A DNA stretch of 64,000 nt from Cryptomeria japonica (taxonomy: Eukaryota; Streptophyta; Pinopsida; Cupressales; Cupressaceae). Positions 46,331-58,136 of the stretch are shown piece after piece (position 1 is the stretch's first letter; each line of letters opens with the position of its first letter). Both the position numbers and the translations under genes were made by a program. The stretch lies in the NCBI RefSeq assembly GCF_030272615.1, contig NC_081415.1, positions 265,889,925 to 265,953,924 on the forward strand, read 5' to 3'. The notes under the pieces were generated by a model, which made no database searches, was not told where the DNA came from, and saw only the letters and a list, made by a program, of their open reading frames with translations.

Positions 46331-46599
46331 TCATTGATAATGTCCTTAAACTAATTTAGAATCTGCTGCACTTCATTGGGAATGCATACTTTCTTATCCT
46401 TATTTTCTTCTTTTGGTTTTACTACAAGTGCAAACCCCACTCATTCTCCTTCCTTGAGAGTGTTAATTAACTCCTTCTCACCAACCAGTAGCACATTGGG
46501 ACCTTTTGATCTACCCTCTTCTTGGTCTCCTATGGACTTAATTTTATAGGTGATCCCATCTTTTTGAAAAGTATAGGCATTTTTTTCCCCATGGTGTAT

Positions 46600-46872
46600 T
46601 TATTTTCTGTCAATTTGCCAAGGCCTACCCAGGAGTAGGTGGCAAGCATTCATTGGAAAGATGTCACATAAGATTTTGTCCTTGTAGCCTCCTATAGTTA
46701 ACTCCACCCAAGTTTGTTCATTCACTAGAACATGTTGGCCCTTGTTGAGCCAAGTAACCCTATAAGGATCACTATGTGGAATTCTGTGTAGGTTGAGCTT
46801 ACTCACTGCTTCTTCTAACACTATGTTATCAATGGAACCTAAATCCACCACCACTCTACATACTTTACCCAT
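46600..46872 (-). pseudogene. Gypsy B protease
   Basis: Begins MGKVCRVVVDLGSIDNIVLE, with the DLGS active-site region shared with the chromovirus, and continues HVLVNEQTWVELTIGGYKDK to MNACHLLLGRPWQIDRK. The WQ of GRPWQ is intact here but is a TAG in the chromovirus. The linker to RT (46330-46600) carries stops. Confidence 0.85.
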
Positions 46873-48135
46873 AATCTTTCATTTTATTCTAAACAAGGAT
46901 CTTCTTTGGCTAGGTTCCTCCTTAACAAGTTCTTTAATCAAGACTCTCCTCACCATGAGATTCTCTCCAACCTCAAAATCTAAACTCACATTTGATGCCT
47001 TCATGTTTGTTGCATCTTCTTGAATATAGCTTACTCTCCTCTCACCTCCTTGGGATGAAGAAGAATTCTCTAGACATCTATAGGTTGGGTGTCCAAGTTG
47101 ATGGCAATTGTAGCACTTCATTATGGTGAAATAGGATCCTCTTCCTGATCCACTAGACCTTCCTCTACTAGAGTTGCTAGATCCCCCTCCTCTATAGCTT
47201 CTCTTGCTATTGGAATCCCCACTTTTCTCTACCAACTTGGATTCCCCTTGGGATCTTTGGTTTACACTTATTCCACCATAGCTACCTCTATGACCTCTTC
47301 CATTTGTTCCCCTACCTTTTCCTATGTTTATTTTCTCTTGTTTCTTTTTACTCTTCTCTTCCACCTTGAGTGCCAATTGATAGCACTTATGAATAGTACT
47401 AGGACACAAAAAACTCAACTCTTCTTGTAAATTCAATCTCAATCCATTTAAGTGCTGATCTACCTTGATGCTTTCATCTTCCACCACCTTAGATCTTAGA
47501 CACAACTTTTGAAATTCCTCAGTGTAGTTGTTCACATCTAGTTCTCTTTGTCTCAAGTTTTGTCTCCTCTTGTGCAATTGAATTTTGTAGTCATTAGGGA
47601 TATATGCTTCTCTCACCTTTCCTAGCATTCCTTTCCAAGTGGCAATTGGGTTCTTACCCTCCTTTTGCCTCTCCTCTTGGATAAACTTCCACCAAGTCAA
47701 GGCTGCTCCTCACAATCTAGATTTGGCTACCTTCACCTTTTGTGCCTCACTAATCCCATCATATTCAAAGTGATTCTCCAATCCTTCAATCCATTCCATG
47801 ACTACTTCTAGTTCCATTTTTCCACAAAAAAGTGACACTCCTTCTAGGGATTTTTCTCCTAAGGCTTTGATGTCTTTAAGGAAAGGTTCTTTAGGTAGTA
47901 TAGGATCTGGTCTAGGTGTTTCATCATCTTCTACTACTTCCTTATCCTTCCTTTCATTGATTTGGATTGTCACTTTCTCAGTCTTGTCTCCAACTACGTC
48001 TAGTTTGGTCTCCAATTGTTGCAATCTTACCTTGAGGAGCCTATTCTCTTCTTCTTGATCTTCTACCTTCTTGTCTAGCTCTGCATTGGTCACCATCTTG
48101 AGGCTATTTTCTCCTACTGAATCAGTCTCTGACAT
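46873..48135 (-). pseudogene. Gypsy B gag with zinc knuckle
   Basis: The ATG at 48135 (MSETDSVGENSLKMV) lies shortly after the PBS. A Lys/Glu-rich N-terminus is followed by FCGKMELEVVMEWIEGLENH. A TGA near 47708 (Arg expected) splits the frame; it continues QERQKEGKNPIATWKG (47650 region), YTEEFQKLCLRSKVVEDES, an Arg/Gly/Ser-rich stretch and the intact CCHC knuckle CYNCHQLGHPTYRC at about 47070-47112. It ends RRSLFRIK at 46879. Confidence 0.88.
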
Positions 48136-48160
48136 GAATTGGCTTCTTCCCAAATCTTAG

Positions 48161-48175
48161 CTTGTTCTAATACCA
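48161..48175 (-). other. Primer-binding site of gypsy B
   Basis: TGGTATTAGAACAAG on the minus strand, a diverged initiator tRNA-Met site (two changes from TGGTATCAGAGC), three bases after the LTR. Confidence 0.75.
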
Positions 48176-48178
48176 CTT

Positions 48179-48754
48179 TGATGGGGAGGGGTTCTCAAAG
48201 AGAGTTACACCTTTCTCAATAGGTATTTGAATGATGTTTTAGTGGGCTCCTATCACTCTTCACTTTTCCATTAACAAGTCAAACACTCAAACTCTCTTGG
48301 AGTGCTCACTATCAATTTGTGCTCAATAGTTTCTTCAAGCATGGTTGAGATTCACAAGGGTAAATCCAACCACTAAACTATCCAAACCTCCAACATGTAT
48401 TTGTAGGGGTTTTAGGGGGTTTTCTATAGATTTTTCAACTCCATTCAAGTGGTTCTTCAATTCTCTTTTCACTATTTTCTCATCGCTCCCTCTTTCTCCT
48501 ATTTTCTAGGCCTAGTAGCCCTAGAGCCCCAATTAGCCCTACCTTGCCGGTTTTTGGGCAAATACTCAAAAATCACTCAAAGAACCTTCCAACACCTTTG
48601 GTGATCCGAGTACCCTTTTGGACAAAATTTTGGATCCACTAGGCTAGGTAGTCTGGTATGTCCATACTAGTATGGATCTTAGAACTGGCACTTTTGAGGG
48701 GTTTTGAGTTAGCAGTCTTCTTCAAAAGGTTTTGATGGTTTATGCACCCTATCA
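48179..48754 (-). repeat. 5' LTR of gypsy B
   Basis: On the minus strand it starts TGATAGGGTGCATAAACC and ends CCCCTCCCCATCA; the termini pair as TGATRGGG. 576 bp against 1560 bp for the chromovirus LTR, with no clear similarity beyond the end. A purine run (GTGGAGGTG) sits just outside its start. Confidence 0.7.
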
Positions 48755-49737
48755 CACCTCCACATCTTCAATGAGACTTTTTCCTACATCACACTTCCAT
48801 GCAAAACACTTGGCACATTCACAACTTCTCATCCCTACAAGAAAATACAAAATTGACAGTCATATTCCTAGTCGGGCTATGGTAGAGCCCGCCTAGGAAA
48901 TGACAACAAATTGCTTCCCAACAACTTCCATGCTATTACAAAACATATATACACTTTAAAATGGTTTCATGAATTTAATCCCAAGGTTCATTGAGAAAAA
49001 CTCAAGGGATTTCAAGTTGGAACCATGATTGGGGTCTTGAACCCTTGCTCAAATCGAGAGCAGTACAATAAGAGACAATTTATAGACACACCTCAAACTT
49101 GCACTAAGGAAAGATTCAAACACCTCCTGAGAAATAAAATATCATAGACAAGAACACCATAAAATAATAGTATCAAGATTAATCCATTATGTACGAACTG
49201 CTCCTCCGAAAATGAGAAAATAAAAGGTAAAATCTGGAAATTGTCTTCAAATTCTACTCAAACATAATCAAAGATATTCCAACCCGTGTACAATCATTAT
49301 TAGATCATTTTATATTCCATTTTTTTCATAACCAAATCTTCATCAGTTTCCTAACCACCGACTTTCTCAAAAATGCAAAGTTGCTCAAAAGTTGCAAAAA
49401 GTTGTCAAGCAACAATGACAACTTTGGCTCAAATGTGCATTTTTGCATTTTATGCATTTATACTCATACTAAACCTCCTAGGATGAATCCCTAACATAAA
49501 AATGACATTCATAAATGCCTAATGAGGCTTTACAAGATTTTTTACATCATAATGCAAATTTATGTCATTTTAGGCTTACAAAGGCTTATAGGCCAAATTT
49601 GTGAAAACAAACAACCTTGGTGACAATCACCCTTCAAATAACTATAAAACACACATGTGGACCTCTAAGTAATTAATTATTAAAACACTAATCCAAAATA
49701 TATACCACACACACAATGGAAATTCAATAAGCATGGT
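48755..49737. other. Unassigned stretch with a strong hairpin
   Basis: No coding signal on either strand. An inverted repeat at 48865-48899 pairs TTCCTAGTCGGGCT with AGCCCGCCTAGGAA (14 bp, one mismatch, 7-nt loop). A second phrase block (GTTGCAAAAAGTTGTCAAG, about 49400) is AT-rich and repetitive. Confidence 0.5.
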
Positions 49738-51358
49738 GTAATTTCAAGATATCTTGGCATCCCCTTTGGGATTGTAGTGTCCCTATATGAAATGTGGAGG
49801 TGGTTCATTAATAAACTAAAAACTAAACTTCATTTCTGATCATTCAAATTTCTTTCTATGTCTGGTCACATTCAAATTACTAACAAAGTGCTTATTACAA
49901 GTCATATGTATATTTCATCATGTTGGCTTCCTTATAAAAGTTGTTATAATCAGTTAACTCGATTAATTAGAGGTTTTCTATGGGGAAAATAGAATCATAA
50001 AAAAGGCCAACCAATTGCTTCTTGGTTGTACTATATTTAACCAAAAAACAAAGGAGGTTTAGGGGTGATTGATCCTCTCACACAAGGGATCTACCTCATT
50101 ACCAAATGGATTACTAGATCTCTCCACGGAGCAGCTCCTTGGAAGTCCCTTATGAGGCACATAATTTCTGCTGCCAAATCTAACAATTATTGGATTGAGG
50201 GTTGTTGGAAACATAAAATTCTAATGGCTTGGTACTTTAAACCCCAAGCCTCTAGACATTTTTTAAGCATATGGAAAGCCTAGGAAGTAGTTTCTCCTCT
50301 ACTTGAATGGAAGGGACAAGATCTTAGTCATGGCATGCATTTCTCAACTTCTTCTATTTGGTGGAATAAGCTAATAAAGTTCCAAGAGCAGCCTCTTTCT
50401 CCCTATTCCCTATTACATAGCAAGCTCTTATTCAAAAAATAGCCTTAGGGAATTAAGGGATATATAGGAGTTTACATCCTTAACTTGGACAAATCACATT
50501 CAACTCAATAATGATTTCAAATTGTCCCAAGCTCTTGTAAATGATATTCATAAGATTCAAGAATGTGTTCCTTTGGATTTTCAAAAAAAACTTTGTACCC
50601 CCATATTGTGCAATTTCTTTAAAGATTGGAGGTGGTGCCTGGGCTTTAATATAGATAATTTCCCTCTCAAACTAGTTTACCTCAAAATCCTACTTCCTCT
50701 TCAAATTAAACCAAGACTTAATCTGAAATGGAGATTGAATTGGTTTGAATGTATGTGGTGCAACTTGCACAATCATGTTTGGAAATCCAAAGTTGAGGCC
50801 AAAGCTCAATTTTTAGCATGGAAGATTTTACATTATAAAATTGTTGTGGGAGAATGTCTCACTTTTCTTCCCAATAATTACACCAAGTGTCTGTATTGTC
50901 TAATGTTAGAAATTATCAAACATGCATTTTGGACTTGTAAGCATACACAACAAATTTGGCAAGAAGTTGCAACTCTTATTCCAACCATTTTCAGTAGCAA
51001 AATAAAATGGAAATTAGCTCTTCTAGGGCTGCACTTTTCTCACAATATAATTTCAGAATCTTTTCGGCAATGTATCCTTCTTTATATTTGGTTTCTCCAA
51101 TGTAAAGCCATCTTTTCTAGTGGTTTTCCTCCATTAGAAGTGATTATGCATGGTTTATTCACTAATATTATTTTGCAACAAGTGACTCTCATTAAAGTCT
51201 TCAACGAGAAGCTCAACAATAACTTGGAAGTACAATCACAGTTATCTAGAGTGCAATCTCAACTGGAAGCTATAGATAAATACCATAATGGATTTCTTCT
51301 CACAATGTTTAAGATCATTACTAATGATCGTGTACTTTGTACTCTTGGAGAAAAGTAA
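49738..51358 (+). pseudogene. LINE (L1-type) RT C-terminal half and zf-RVT
   Basis: Starts in the RT thumb region (VISRYLGIPFG), continues GHIQITNKVLITSHMYISSC, IRGFLWGK, NKGGLGVIDPLTQGIYLITK, then a shift. The final open part (50522-51358, 278 codons) holds the zinc-binding domain after plant L1 RT: KVEAKAQFLAWKILHYKIVV, CLYC...HAFWTCKHTQQIW. The 5' portion (endonuclease and RT core) is absent, as in a 5'-truncated LINE insertion. Confidence 0.88.
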
Positions 51359-51555
51359 CTTTTCTCTTGGTGTATCTAATTATTACCCAAATCTTTAGCT
51401 TTCAGTTGATGTCTTTATGTATTGCTTCCTTGTACTCACCATGAGATGTCTCTTTCAGGCCTTTTGGCTTGGTAGGCTTCTTCCAAGTTGTTGATATCTA
51501 TTGTACATTCTTTTTCTTCTAATAAAATTATGCATTTTTTAAAAAAACAAACAAA
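51359..51555 (+). other. LINE 3' UTR, poly(A) signal and tail
   Basis: AATAAA at 51521-51526 is followed 14 bases later by an A-rich run (AAAAAAACAAACAAA). This is the expected end of a plus-strand non-LTR element. Confidence 0.75.
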
Positions 51556-51654
51556 CCCTGTGTTATTCATTATCATAATTATTAAGGAATAGGATAAAAT
51601 TTTGCATGATATAAAAACTTGCCTTATTATTATTATTATTATTATAGTTCTAAT
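51556..51654. repeat. Short AT spacer with (ATT)n
   Basis: A small ATT microsatellite lies at about 51624-51645. Nothing else is seen. Confidence 0.6.
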
Positions 51655-52216
51655 TTGTAAACATGGCTAATAATGCCATTTGGAGTCATCAAACTCATGT
51701 AATGAGTCATTTTGTAATAAGTTGTCAAAAATTGTCATGTGAGCAAAATAATGTCAAAATGAGTAATGCAATGGGATTCAATGGGTAGAATAGGTTTTTA
51801 ATGAGAATTTTAAGTTTCATAAGGTCTTGTGTGACCATATTAATGTAATAAAGTTGATTAGAAAGTGTCAAGATGCAAAAAGGTTAAAAACTTGTCAATT
51901 GACAACTAAAAGTGTCAATTTGACAATAAATTAAAGTTGTAAACACCCACAAAGTGGATGAATGGGTAGTTAGGAGTTGGTTTTTGGTTCCCATGAAGGG
52001 AAATGGTTTATATATACTTGAAATGATGAAAAATGGGCAGAGAGGGTGGATCTATGGATGGTTAATTGGTACAGAGATATTTGATTCAGAACCTCATTGT
52101 CATATCATGTTGTGGGTGATTGTTGGTTGTCTTCCATTAGGGAAACTTGTTTGGCATTTCCTGGCACTTGGATGTTTTTCACATCTATTGTTTCCATCAA
52201 TGCCAAAGAGGGATAT

Positions 52217-53412
52217 TGTTGGCAATTTGGTGGAATTGATTATGTGTTGCATTGATGTTTGTCATTGATGTCAACACTAGCTGCTTTGGTTGTTTACTGG
52301 TATCTGGTTGGTCCCAGTAGGATGATTAGTTTCTGGTTGGTATGATCATGCTTTTATCTAAGGAATTGGTTTGAATTGGTTATTCATGTGTTCCTAATGT
52401 GTATCACATTCAGTTGGTTCAAGATTTGATGATCCAGAAGCTATCACTTGTTCTAGTAGGCCTTTTGGTTACTGGTGAGGGTTTCACCGATAGAGCTTTG
52501 TTAAATATCTTTTGATATTATGCATAAGTGGTGTTGGTGCGGCTTCTAGAAGGTTATCTAGATGCTAATGGTTATCATGTTCATGTTCCAGTTGTTTGCG
52601 GTGTTTCATTTGGCTTATGGTGACCTATTATAGGTTCGGTGGTTATTCTGCTAGGTTATGGATCGGTTTATGTAACGTGTGGGTTGATGCTTCTGATGCA
52701 TTACTAGTTGGATTCATTGATTGGATTATATTGTTTTCAGCCTAAGATGACTTGGTTGATCATTATATTGTGGGTTTAAGTTCTGAATTTATTGTATTAT
52801 CTTTTAGGTGGTTGACCTAATTGTTTATGTCCCAAGTTGGTATAAATATGTGTAAGATCTCTTTGTAGAAAAAGAAAATTATGTATGATATGGGATGATG
52901 TGAACAATGTTGTAATCATTCATGCAGAGGATTTTTTCAATCATAGGTGATTGAATTGGGTTTGTGGAAGAGATTTAAGGCCTCTGGTATTGAGCTTAAC
53001 CGGAACTGTACTCAAGCATGGGAGATGCTATACTTGTAGTTCAATCTTCATTCTAGATTGTTGTCCGATGTTTTTTGTAGTTAGTGAGACTCCTTTTGTG
53101 ATGAGAAGTGTGCTCTAGGATGTTGGCCTTCTTGAATGTACATGCCCCTTATTGTAATATTTATTCATCTAATCAGTGGATAGATATTGTAGGTCTCCAA
53201 TCCCACTATGGTTTTTCCTCTTTGATATTTTCCACATATAAATCTATGGTGTTATGTTGTTCATCTTTGTGGTTGCATTGTTTCTTATTTTTATATGCTT
53301 TTATGTTTACCGGTTGTTGAGTTGTTGTATTAATAAGGTTAAATTTCTCCATTCCGGTAGAACACTGATTCACTCCCCCCCTCCCCCCTCTCAGTGTTCT
53401 TGGATCTCAACA
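52217..53412 (+). repeat. Copia A LTR (plus orientation)
   Basis: TGTTGGCAATTTGG ... TCTCAACA, 1196 bp, with TATA box TATAAATA at 52841-52848, preceded by the purine run AAAGAGGGATAT and followed by the PBS. Confidence 0.9.
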
Positions 53413-53414
53413 AT

Positions 53415-53426
53415 TGGTATCAGAGC
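53415..53426 (+). other. Primer-binding site, copia A left arm
   Basis: TGGTATCAGAGC, initiator tRNA-Met type. The following sequence (ATTCATTCTGAATTGATGTG) resembles the 3' untranslated part of copy A1 at 6077, so most of the internal region is missing here. Confidence 0.85.
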
Positions 53427-53539
53427 TATCATTCATTCTGAATTGATGTGTTGGTGCTACTACCCCGGGGGAGTAATTAGTCTTGTGATTCAATGGTTTA
53501 TGATTTTTCTTTGATATTTATGTCAGATTTCTGGCATTG

Positions 53540-54099
53540 TGGTATCAAAGTAAAATCCTAGATACCAGAGCAAGGATTCAACATTATCAATTCCTTCCTT
53601 CTAAGAATATCCATTGCAAACCAATCAAATCAAGTTCCAATAACATCCAAGTCTATGTTTTGTCCTTTTTTAACTGATCCAATTCCTCTTCCATAGCTTT
53701 CATCCAACATTCATCTTTACAAGCTTTAATAACTAATGTTGGTACAATTAAGGAAATTAAGCATACCTCATTAGCTGCCAACCTTCTTTTTGTCCAATTA
53801 TCTGATCTTCTGAATGATTCAACCTTACATACCTAGGAATCTACTAATTCTCTATTCCTCTTCCCTAATCTTTAGTTACTGTAGAATTTTTTGATACACC
53901 TGGAGTAACTGGTTCTGCATTCTATTCTAGTAAAGTTGTTACCAGTTTAGTTAAGACAATTTCCACTATCTGTTCTTGTTCATAAATTATGATTTGACTT
54001 CTATTATGTTCCTCCTCCTTGCGCCAATAATCTCTACCATAGATTTTTATCTTTGTTAAGCTCTATTCTTCACATAAATATCTCTCCCCCTTTGACATC
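53540..54099 (-). pseudogene. Copia pol remnant in the inverted-repeat spacer
   Basis: Unique (non-palindromic) spacer. The minus strand reads YVRLNHSEDQIIGQKEGWQL, then DECWMKAMEEELDQLKKDKT through frameshifts. This is the linker between copia integrase and RT (NHPxxxIIG ... AMxEEL). Only about 150 codons remain and all are broken. Confidence 0.75.
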
Positions 54100-56048
54100 A
54101 ATGCCATAAATCTGACATAAACATCAAAGAAAAATGATAAACCATTGTATCACAAGACTAACTACTCCCCCTGAGTGGTAGCATCACCACATCAATCCAA
54201 AATGAATGATAGCTCTAATACCAATAGTTGGGATCCAAGAACACCGAGAGGGGGGGTGAATCAATGTTCTATTGGAATGGAAAAATTTAACCTTATTTAT
54301 ACAACAACTCAGCAACTGATAAACATAAAAGCATATAACAATAAGAAATAATGCAACCACAAAGATGAACACCATAACACCACAGATTTATACATGGAAA
54401 ACCTCAAAGAGGAAAAACCATGGTGGGATTGGAGACCCACAATATCTATCCATTGATCAAATGAATAAATATTACAATAAGGGGCTTGCACATGCAGGAA
54501 GGTCAATAGCCTAGAGCAGACTGCTCATCACAAAAGGAGTCTCATTGACTACAGAAAACATTGGACAACAATCCAGAATGAAGATTGAACTGCAAGTATA
54601 GCATCTCTCTTGCCTGAGTACAATTATGGTTAAGTTCAATACCAAAGGCCTTAAACCTCTTCCATAAACCCAATTTGATCACCTATGATCGAACAAGTCC
54701 TCTGCATATGATTACAAAAATGTTTGCATATATACCATTCATGATCTTATGTGATCTACAAGGAGATCTTACATCATATTTATACCAACCTGGGACCTAA
54801 ACAATTAGGTCGGCCACCTAAAAGATAATACAATAAATTCATAGCTTAAAACCGCAATATAATGATCAACCAAGTTGGCTTAGGACCGAAACAACATAAT
54901 CCAATCAATGAATCCAACCGGTAATGCATCAAGCCACATGTTACATAAACCGGTCCATAACCTAGCAGAATAACCACCAGACCTATAATAGGTTGACATA
55001 AGCCAAATGAAACACCACGAACAACTGGGACATGAACATGATAACCATCAGCATCTAGATAACCTTCTAGAAGCTGCACCAATAGCACTTATTGGATTCA
55101 TCAAAAAATCTTCAACGAAGCTCTACTGGTAAAACCCTCATCGGTAACCAAAAGGCTTACTAGAACAAGTGATAGCTTCTTGATCATCAAATCCCAAACC
55201 AACTAAATGTGATACACATCAAGAACACATGAATAATTAATCCAAACCAATTCCATAGCCCAAACCAACTGAATGCGATACACATCAGGAACACATGAAT
55301 AATTAATCCAAACTAATTCCATAGACCAAAGCATATCGGAGCATACCGGATCAACATGATCTTATCAACCTGAAGCCAATCATCCTACTGGGACCAACAG
55401 GATATCGGTAAATAGCCAAAGCAGCTAGTGTTGACATCAATGACAAACATCAATGCAAAACATAATCAATTCCTCCAAATTGCCAACAATATCCCCCTTT
55501 GGCATTGATGGAAACACTAGATGTGAAAAAAATCCAAATGCCAAGAAATGCCAAACAAGTCTCCCCCAATGGAAGACAACCAACAATCTCCCACAACATG
55601 ATATGACAATGAGGTTCTGAATCAAATATCTCTGTACCAATTAACCATCCATAGATCCACCCTCTTTGCCCATTTTTCATCATTTCAAGTATATATAAAC
55701 CATTTCCCTTGGGAACCAAAAACCAACTCCTAACTACCCATTCATCCACTTTGTGGGTGTTTACAACTTTAATTTATTGTCAAATTGACACTTTTAGTTG
55801 TCAATTGACAAGTTTTTAACCTTTTTGCATCTTGACACTTTCTAATCAACTTTATTACATTAATATGGTCACACAAGACCTTATGAAACTTAAAATTCTC
55901 ATTAAAAACCTATTCTACCCATTGAATCCCATTGCATTACTCATTTTGACATTATTTTGCTCACATGACAATTTTTGACAACTTATTACAAAATGACTCA
56001 TTACATGAGTTTGATGACTCCAAATGGCATTATTAGCCATGTTTACAA
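54100..56048 (-). repeat. Right arm of large inverted repeat (copia A LTR)
   Basis: Reverse complement of the left arm. It contains the copia A LTR at 54226-55498, a changed PBS (TGGTATTAGAGC, 54211-54222), the PPT region (55499-55510) and the second LTR family (about 55640-56048). A roughly 60-bp tandem duplication near 55205-55325, absent from the left arm, explains part of the length difference. Confidence 0.9.
54226..55498 (-). repeat. Copia A LTR (minus orientation)
   Basis: Minus strand starts TGTTGGCAATTTGGAGG and ends GGATCCCAACT (terminal A changed to T). TATA box TATAAATA at 54777-54784 on the minus strand. Confidence 0.9.
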
Positions 56049-56144
56049 TATCAAATGGTCATAATTGACCTTACAATTTAAATGTCTCATTGATCTTCAT
56101 TGTGGCCTCATGATGGCCATGTTTGACTTGGGTGCTCTGCATCA
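56049..56144 (-). repeat. End of second LTR family (LTR B)
   Basis: Continues the LTR B part of the right arm beyond the inverted repeat. On the minus strand it starts TGATGCAGAGCACCC at 56144, at a clean junction with the LINE. Its first 15 bases resemble the solo-LTR-like element start at 43552. Confidence 0.6.
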
Positions 56145-57344
56145 GAATCCCAATTCAATCTATCATAAGCCTTCATCACATCCAGCTTAAGAATCATAGC
56201 CATAATTTTAAGGGAGGAAACAAAATGGAGTACTTCATGGGCTATAATAGCACCATCATATGTTTCCTTACCAGGGACAAAACCCCCTGTTCCTTAGATA
56301 TGATTGTAGGAATAAGTTTAGAAAGTCTAACCAAGATAGCTTTAGTAAAGATCTTATAAATTGTATTGCATAAAGTTATAGGTTGGAAATCCACAAAAGA
56401 CTGAGGATTATCAACCTTAGGGATAATTTCAATAAGAGTATTATTCATATCTTTAAGAATTGATCTGTTTCTTCTGGATTCTTCTAGTGCAAGAAGAACA
56501 TCATTCCCAACAAAAATCCCAACCTTTCTAAAAAAATAAAGTTGTAAAGCCATCTAGTCTAGGAGCCTTCTCCAGAGCCATAGAGAAAACAAACTCTTTC
56601 AATTCATGGAGAGAGAAAGGAGCCATTAACATGTTATCCTCATCAATAATGAGGAAAGGAACAAAATCAACAAAATTACCATCCAAATCCATAGGCTCAG
56701 CCGAAAGTAAAGATTTAAAAAATCTAATAGCTTCTAAAGCAATATCATTTTCATCCACTAAGAGCGAACCATTCAAATATTGAATAAAAGAAACTCTATT
56801 TCATTGTCTCTTTAATTTAGTGGAGGAAAGAAATAATTTTGTATTCTTGTCACCCTCAGCTAGCCACAAGTCTCTAGACTTTTGCCTCCAATACGCCTCT
56901 TCTCAAGCTAGGACTTCCTCAAGTTGTCCTTGAAGGTCCTTATGTTTACTAAAAATAAATGAATCCATCCCCTTACACATAATTATATCATTTAACTGCT
57001 CAATTTCATTTTATAAGCAAGCTTTTTCAACAAAAAATATTTTTAAAGTGAGTTTTATTCCGTACCCGGATTCTGCCCTTAAGGAAAGTTATTTTTTTAA
57101 CAATCCAGTACATCCTAGACCCAGTTACAAAAGGACCAGATTTCCACCACCATTTCAAAAGAGGAAGGAAGGATTGATCCCTAAACCACATATGCTCAAA
57201 TTTAAAAGGAAGCTTATGAGGATCCCTATCTTTAAGGATTGTAAACAAAATAGGAAAGTGATCAGATCTAGGATTAGGCAAAACAATAGAAAAATTTTCC
57301 AAATCAAAGGAAAACCAATTCTCATAAATAAGAAAATGATCCAA
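56145..57344 (-). pseudogene. LINE reverse transcriptase, N-terminal half
   Basis: From the right: DHFLIYENWFSFDLENFSIV and KLPFKFEHMWFRDQSFLP (post-endonuclease linker, 57344 on); LLVDENDIALEAIRFFKSLL (56776); FSLHELKEFVFSMALEKAPR (about 56590-56650); LIEIIPKVDNPQSFVDFQPI then TLCNTIYKIFTKAILVRLSK (about 56330-56450); and KLDVMKAYDRLNWDS at the break. Several stops and shifts. The catalytic FADD box lies beyond the break and is lost. Confidence 0.88.
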
Positions 57345-57454
57345 TCATTCAGTGATCTGCGAGAAATCCTTTCTCATACTAGTCCATGTAAAAGGGTTGT
57401 TTTATGTTTTACAATCAATCAAATGTAATTTCTGAATAAAATAACTAAAGTCCC

Positions 57455-57960
57455 TCATAATGCGCTTATTGGGAATAATTCCCCCAGATTTCTTGAATCA
57501 TCATTGATAATAGCATTGAAATCTCCCCCAAATATCATAAATTGATTACAAAGAGGGGCAAAAACTAGAGTTAGATGATCCCAAAGAATTTTCTTATCCA
57601 GAATGCCCGAAGACCCATATACATTAAACAACCAGAATTTAATCTCAAATAATCTACTCTTAACTAGACCCAACATCCAATTAACACAAGCAAATACCAA
57701 AGATAAATCAACAATAGAATCATTCCAAAGAAAAGAAATCCCCCCCAAGGCCCCCAAGGAAGGAGCAAGACAAAATTTATAATACCTGCAAGAACCAAAC
57801 AAACTTTTAGCAGAAGCCACATTTAACTTGGTTTCCTGAAGCATAAGCACATCCCACTTCATCAAATCCAATTGAGATTTAATGAGGCATTTCTTGTTAG
57901 GGGCATTTAAGCCCTAAAATTCCAAGATATGACCCTCATTGTCCTCATGGGGAGGCAGAG
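57455..57960 (-). pseudogene. LINE endonuclease domain
   Basis: Reads RALNAPNKKC-like sequence across a shift, then DLMKWDVLMLQETKLNVASA (the ETK catalytic block), LGGISFLWNDSIVDLSLVFA, FEIKFWLFNVYGSSGILDKK and FMIFGGDFNAIINDDSRN (the GDFN block). This endonuclease nicks target DNA in L1-type elements. Confidence 0.88.
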
Positions 57961-58136
57961 GCTCCCCAATTCATCTTAGAATTACCTTGAGAAAGTTTTC
58001 CCTCAGCAAAGTCCACCTGTAAATTACTCTTTGTAGTTACAAACCTATTAAAATATGGGCTAAACGTTTTCTCCTTTCTCTTCTTTGAACTTACAAAAGG
58101 AGAAAGTAAAGTGGACTGAATGCCAACATCAATCTC

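Larger units (their letters stand above)
45744..48754 (-). mobile_element. Gypsy relic B (gag-PR-partial RT, 5' LTR)
   Basis: Minus-strand gypsy element: 5' LTR 48179-48754, PBS 48161-48175, gag from 48135, protease near 46800, RT to 45744. It is truncated in RT (just past the YLDD box), fused to the G2 LTR. Its gag and protease closely follow those of the chromovirus, but its LTR is short and not recognisably the same. Confidence 0.85.
51655..53539 (+). repeat. Left arm of large inverted repeat (copia A LTR)
   Basis: Reads, left to right: part of a second LTR family (51655 to about 52110), a copia A 3' internal end with PPT (about 52110-52216), a copia A LTR (52217-53412), a PBS (TGGTATCAGAGC, 53415-53426) and about 110 bases more. 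The reverse complement is present at 54100-56048. Identity is high but not perfect. The outer boundary is shared to the base-level words TTGTAAACATGGCTAATAAT. Confidence 0.9.
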
